Shown: in pieces, positions 58,301 to 64,000 of the stretch
How the letters are laid out: every line of letters begins with the position of its first letter
Numbering within the stretch: position 1 is the stretch's first letter
NCBI GenBank assembly: GCA_023512835.1
Contig: CM042090.1
Span: 17,824,356 to 17,888,355, forward strand
Origin: Taxillus chinensis
Taxonomy: Eukaryota; Streptophyta; Magnoliopsida; Santalales; Loranthaceae
Length of the DNA stretch: 64,000 nucleotides
Direction of reading: 5' to 3'
Notes under the pieces: model-generated
What the model was told of the DNA's origin: nothing
What the model saw: the letters and a program-made list of their open reading frames with translations, nothing else
Databases searched by the model: none
Program-made: the position numbers and the translations under genes

Positions 58301-61300
58301 TACATACTTGTACGTAGAACTCTCCTGCAAATGGAGAACAAACAAAATCATTAGCAATATTGTTCATATTTATTAATTATTATAGCCCCCACCCAGGCAC
58401 CCACAGCGACCCCGAGACATCGGTTAAAATCCCAAGTTAAAATAAAAGGCGTTCATGGTATTTTATTATTTAATTAGTTTTAATTTAAATTTAATGAATC
58501 CCAAGTTAATAAAAACAATTCTTAACTCTTTCAATATATAATGAAAAATAATCTCATTTCACATACCACAGTACTAGGCTGCATGTTTATGATCATATGA
58601 CATCATATTTTGTAAATAGATTATTAAGTAATATAAACTTAATATGTCTTAATTAATATCATAATAATGTTAAAATCTGGTTATGTGATATTTATCCTTG
58701 TAATTTTTAATGGATCAGGGGCTGCCTAAACTAGTAGTCTACAGTAACTTCCACAAACTCAAACTATATGTAGCCAAAAAAATAATATTTAATATTAATA
58801 ATATTAACGATAAAGCTAAAACTACAAAGTTAACAGTTCATTTAATATTTTAAAAATACTGTACAAAATTATAATATTATAATTATACTGTACAAAAATT
58901 CTATTGTATGAATAATTATATATATTATTAGTTTTTTGTAAAAAACAAAAAGTAAAAACGGACTCAGGGAAAAAAAAACTACCCTAAGCAAAGCAACAAC
59001 AAAAGAGCCGTCAAAAAGAAGGTAAAAAGCTAAAAACTACATTACCTTGATTTTATTTTAGCGGGTTGTAAATTGTCATGGTAATTAGCAGTGATATTAT
59101 TTTTTGGGTTTTTAAAATAAACAACGGTGTATAAAAATAAATTTTATTCTAAAACGAACAGAATAAATATTATTGAAAAGATTATAAATTTTGTACAAGC
59201 TTATTAACAGGCACAGTCAATTTATTTAAAAAATAAACATCTCTAATTAATTTTATACAATTATGAAATTGATCCAATTGGTTGTATATACATACTAACA
59301 ATTGCGTTTTTATGTGTATGTTTAACACCGTTCATCAAATTTATATATAAACAGCATTTTTTGTTGGCATTTTCCACACAAGTTTACTGGTAATACAAGT
59401 AAAATAATATTATATTAGTATTTTAATCTCGAAGTAAAATATTTATTTGTAAAAATTGATAAAATTATTCTTAATTTAATATTATAATATTTTGAAATTT
59501 TTTTATTTGTTTCGCATGTAATGATAAAAATTTATATTAAAGTTTTAAAATATTATTTAAATTAAATTAAAAATAAATAAATATTGAAATTATAGTTATG
59601 AAACTAATAAAGATAAAATAAAATTCCGTTCTAAAAGTTTTTAATTTTGAGAAAATTTGCATTAAACTTTTTAAAACATTTACATGGAACACGGTTTTTA
59701 ATATTAAATTGAATACGGTTGTAGTGGGAAACGAGTTAAGAATGCATATAATTAAAGCAATAAATATTTTAGATGACAAAACAGATAAAATCTCACCATT
59801 CCCGACAGCCGTATCAGCGACACAGTGAGGGCTGCAGTGAGTTGGATTCGGTTCCAAAATCACCATCCCGGTTGAAACGCGTTTTGTTATGTTTTTTTAA
59901 AACAATTTTTAATGTCGTACTTGAAAATGGTCGAAATGTTTTATATAAAAAATCGAAAACATATCATTATCCGATCCCTAAATTTTAATTTAATGACTAC
60001 ACTACAGTTATAAACAGTTTGAATTTATTAATAAGATAGATTAATAAACGTGCACAGTGAGTGAGTAAAAGTGATCAGTGAACGAGTGAGAGGGGTGCAA
60101 TGATGGGCCTGAAAAGTGAAAAGAGACGTATCGCCGTCGGTCGCGATCCATGGGCGCGCATGCCCTTGGCCCGTGGGTGCACGCTTTTGAGGGCGCGCGC
60201 GGATCGACGATGGACGGGCGAGGGGGGGGGGGGAGGGAGTGGGTTTGGTCAAAAGCTAATTTTAATTTATTTTATGGAAAACAAGGAAGGCGCGAGGGAG
60301 AGGGAGGGGGTTCGAAACGTGGGCGTTTTGACCGATGGGTGGGAGGGACGTCACATGGGGATTCGTCCGTCAGGTGTCGTGGCTTTGAGAAAATGGTGGG
60401 ACCGTGGGCCCGGGTCTCGCGGACGGTGCGCTGCGAGTGCAGGTAAGTACCCGCTGCCAGTCGCATGCGCATGCGTCCTCCTACCTTTTTTGTTTTTGTT
60501 TTTGTTTTTGTTTTTTTATACGTTTATTTATTTTTTATTATTATTTAACAAAAATGAGTGAGTCGCGCGCAATACATGAGTTGTCGGAGATGATCCAATG
60601 GCCTGTGGTGACCAGAACGGTGTATATTATAAATTATTATTTTAATGATAATGACCGTGATTATTTTATATATTTATATAAAAAAAATAATTTAAATTTA
60701 TAAAATTAAAAAAAGATAATTAAAATACTAATATTAATGTTAAAAGGAAATTAGTTTTTTTTTTAATAAATACATAAATAAATCATATATGATCACGAGA
60801 CAAAAACTTAAATTATTACTATAATTTTCTTGTCGTGAACAGGGAGAGGCAAATGAATATGGGATTGAATCCGCTAATGACCAAGGAAAAATCCCCCTTG
60901 CTGGCCAGCAAATGTAATCCCAATGAATATGTCAATGCCGTCAAGAACATGACACTCCCTTCAGCATTTACTTACTGCATGTAGATGGAAAATCAGTCTC
61001 CACGTTAGGGTGTCGTCTGTTGAGTACTAACAAATAAGCAGTCACAAAAAAAGATAGTTCGGAGGCATATACTCCTGAACATGAGTTATATATAATTCCC
61101 AAGATAATTAATCAGAGACTTCTACCCCATGCTATTGCTATCTCATGCAAGCCCAACTTTTCACCTGACGTTATACCCTCTTTAATCATACAATTCCTGC
61201 AAGTGCAAGTGTTGTCACAAAACATGTCAATAGCTGCATTAATTTTATAGGGCGCAATTTCGGTCAGCAGTCCTTTGTTGCTTTAGTTTGCTCGAGGGAA

Positions 61301-64000
61301 AGAGGTTGCTGGTGATCCCTAGCACATGTCGTAGGCCACTCCATAAATCGACATGTATACGCATATACATGCATGTGGAGTTTTATATATATACATCCAA
61401 TGGACACATCTTCAATATGCCTTCATGTGTATTTTTAAGCTTTAAATTTTTTTGAAACCGTATTTTATACTCTTATATTTTCTGTAAGTAACAAATTTTC
61501 TTAATTACGCTCCATTTCTATTTCTTTTTCCCAATCTAATATCGTATTATCATACTAGGATCGATTACAAGCTTTGACGAGACAATCCAAAGCTTGGTTG
61601 GTGAAGACGTGACATGCTTCGAATCAAAAGTTTTCACGTTAATTAGATATGACAATAATTTTTTACCCGACGACAAATTTAGAAATGTCAATGACCCGCT
61701 ATAGGGCAGAACTTCAAGGTTATCATAGCGACTTGATCATGAAATCAAGCTAGGTGGCAATTATTACACTTAGTTGGTGGCTAACTCTGGCACGCTGATG
61801 CGTTAGCTAGCTCTCTCTGCCTCCAAAGTCAAATTTTCTCATTATTATTATTATTATTTACCATGAATGTTTACAGGGTTTTGACGGGTATGACTTACGT
61901 GGATGATTAATCTCAAAAGTTCAACCATTTTCTTTAAAAGTTTTATTATTTAATTTAACTCGTGTCGCATGCGACCCATGAAGGTTGTATATTATAGGCT
62001 GCGTTTTGTCCATCAAATTTGTTTTAACTCAATTATAATATAAATGAATGAATGCAAAGTATATAAGTAGTTAAATATTTTTTAAAAAAAAAATAATGAG
62101 AATTTTTTTTTTTAGCTATATAGGAAAATAAATTAAGAATAGGGTGCAACATGCATGTCTACAAATTGATTTTATTTGTTGGAGTAACATTTGTAAAATG
62201 TCATTTAATGTGAGGTATTAATGAACATTTTACAATATATAGACATAAACATATATAAAGATAAATAATTTTTTTAAATGTCTTAAACAGCCAAGAAATA
62301 ACCTAGTAATTAAATTAATTGATTAAAACATATTCATGCCAGTGTAATTTGCAACCGATAGAAAATAGTATCCGATCGAGTCGGACAGTGGCCGTAATTA
62401 GAATGTAATATTAATAAAATAAAAAATTAAATTAAATTATTTGTTACAGAAACACACGCAGGAAAATTCCTTAAGCATGGCCAACAAATTATTTATTTTA
62501 AAGTTGTTTTTATTGACTCGAGAAAGAAGCGAACAACACTTAAATATATAAATAATTAATATATATATAGCTATTTATTTTATTTTATTTTATTGGCTCA
62601 CATGGACTTTTATTTTAATATACTTATAATTAATTTGTGTATTGTATTAACTTTTTTTTTCTATATTTTTGTTTTTAAAATGTTATAGTTATTTTTGAAT
62701 ATAAAAAAATTGTAAAATTATAAAAATTTACTTTTAAAAGTATTTTAAAATTCAAATAATATTTTATTATTTTTTATTTTTTATACTCAAAAAATAACTA
62801 TTATATTTTAAAAATAAAAAAGAAAACATAACCAGAGTTAATTAACTTTCAAAATAAACTCAATTGTTAGAGTTAGTTTTTTCTATTGTTATCAAAATAT
62901 ATATTATGTATATTATTGCATGATATGGACAGTAAATATATTATTTAAGAATTTAATACAATTATCATTACAGCGAAGGAAAAGAGTTGAAAGTTGCACA
63001 AAACAATTAGTTGGAAACATCATCATCTGTCTTGAATCCCTTGTCCTCATCCCACCATTCCGATGAAGATCTAAAAAAAAATAAAAATGAGCGTAGGCCG
63101 GCCGGTTGGGCATGATGCTTACCCAACCCAAGTTCCATGGTTTGGTATGATCTCCTTGTGTCATTGTGGGAACACCCCTCCAAATGCCTAGCTGGCCACT
63201 GTCCAGGCGTCTTTTTAAGTGAAACCGGCAATCAAAGCGTTCCACGTGATCCGAATCAAATGAGCATGCAACATTAATATATAGATCTAACGCGCGACCA
63301 TTGCCTTTCCCTTCCTCTCATCTGTGTGTGTTCCGTGTTCGTGTATAGACATGACATTAATGTTATCTCTCTGACTCTCTCTTTCATATGAACGTACTGG
63401 CAGTCTGGCACTGCTACATACAATTTATGATGATCAACGGTAAAAAAAAGCCCGTAGCTAAACATTACCTATCATGAGTCCACGAGTTGTATTTGTTTTA
63501 ATATAATAATAATATGTTTGTCATATATGTAGCAGGCCCACAGCTGGCCCATTTATTTGGAAACCACCGCCTGGGTTTTAGTTGGCCTTGATTATTATAT
63601 GATAGGTGTTGGGCTCGATTATTATAAATATGTTGGGCCTGAGAACTTCTCCTCCGGCCTCACTATTAATGTGCCACAATCACTTTATTGGGTACACAAT
63701 GAAATAGTTTCGGTGTTTTATGAAAGCAATTATCGCGCATTAGATAAACTAATTAAGGAAGAAGATTTTAAACCCCTACCCACCCAAAAAAAAAAAAAAA
63801 AAACTCTTTGATCCATCCCATCAGTACTCAACTGCTCATTACTGCCCTCCTCGGGTCAGCCCACTCTGCTGACTCTGTTCCATGGGTTCACAGTAAAAAG
63901 GAAAAAACAGTATGGTCAGTTGAAATATTTTTTGTTTTTGTTTTTTAAATGTAATAATTATTTTTAAAATAATTTTTATTTTCAAATTCATTAAAGTAAA
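55361..64000. other. Intergenic region at the right end
   Basis: No coding exon is supported. The first part is the presumed promoter of the bHLH gene. Landmarks are a TA run near 57693-57712, a GC-rich block at about 60100-60480 containing a 12-base G run near 60222, a GTTTTT minisatellite at about 60487-60517, a RY-type CATGCATG at 61368-61375, and AT-rich MITE-like stretches near 62640-62820 and from 63930 to the window end. A purine-pyrimidine-poor block at 60850-61450 reads like conserved promoter DNA for a gene outside the window. Confidence 0.45.

Noticed and set aside
60100..60561. 153-codon plus-strand frame in a GC-rich block
   Set aside because: Arg/Gly-rich, driven by G runs, followed by a poly-Phe/Leu stretch from the GTTTTT repeat; no protein family.
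63557..63811. 84-codon plus-strand frame near the right end
   Set aside because: Begins at a TTG and ends in a poly-A-encoded Lys run; no family recognised.
1..64000. tRNA, rRNA, CRISPR or bacterial-type operon features
   Set aside because: None recognised; the only tRNA-like pieces are the SINE heads near 26040 and 26220, and gene structure is clearly eukaryotic.

Overview
This window looks like nuclear DNA from a dicot plant. It is strongly AT-rich, genes are sparse and carry GT-AG introns, and the introns and intergenic DNA hold degenerate Ty1/copia, L1-type LINE, SINE and MITE-like sequences. The protein families (GEM-like GRAM protein, plant VPS8, SAC51-type bHLH with its conserved upstream ORF) are typical of angiosperms. 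A woody rosid is a plausible source, but that is an inference. All identifications come from reading translations and motifs; no database search was run.

Layout. 1-7.7 kb is intergenic, with MITE-like sequence, AT microsatellites and one GC-rich unclassified patch. 7.7-11.7 kb (+) is a four-exon GEM-like/GRAM-domain gene whose last exon and 3' flank are partly duplicated just downstream. 14.1-38.1 kb (-) is one very large gene: 19 coding exons that I could join in frame into a protein of about 1936 residues, the plant VPS8 subunit of the CORVET endosomal tethering complex. Its introns carry an antisense copia element with recognisable LTRs (17.5-21.6 kb), two adjacent antisense Au-like SINEs (26.0-26.4 kb), two MITE-like elements, a sense LINE remnant with an internal tandem duplication (30.6-32.1 kb) and a second antisense copia remnant (32.6-33.6 kb). 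38.1-44.5 kb is intergenic. 44.5-46.0 kb (-) is a GC-rich, intronless protein kinase gene with an overlapping upstream ORF and a 33-G run near its likely promoter. 46.2-52.1 kb is intergenic. 52.2-53.7 kb (-) is a SAC51-like bHLH gene with an intact, spliced 53-codon conserved peptide uORF in its leader. Its first leader exon is probably near 55.2-55.4 kb. 55.5-64 kb is intergenic with no gene I can support.

The four genes are independent loci and not a functional cluster: a membrane/ABA-linked GRAM protein, a vacuolar/endosomal trafficking subunit, a cytoplasmic-type kinase, and a thermospermine-linked transcriptional regulator. I found no new biological system. The items most worth a second look are the SAC51 uORF, the unusually TE-loaded but intact VPS8 gene, the duplicated GEM-like exon, and the upstream ORF at the kinase gene.
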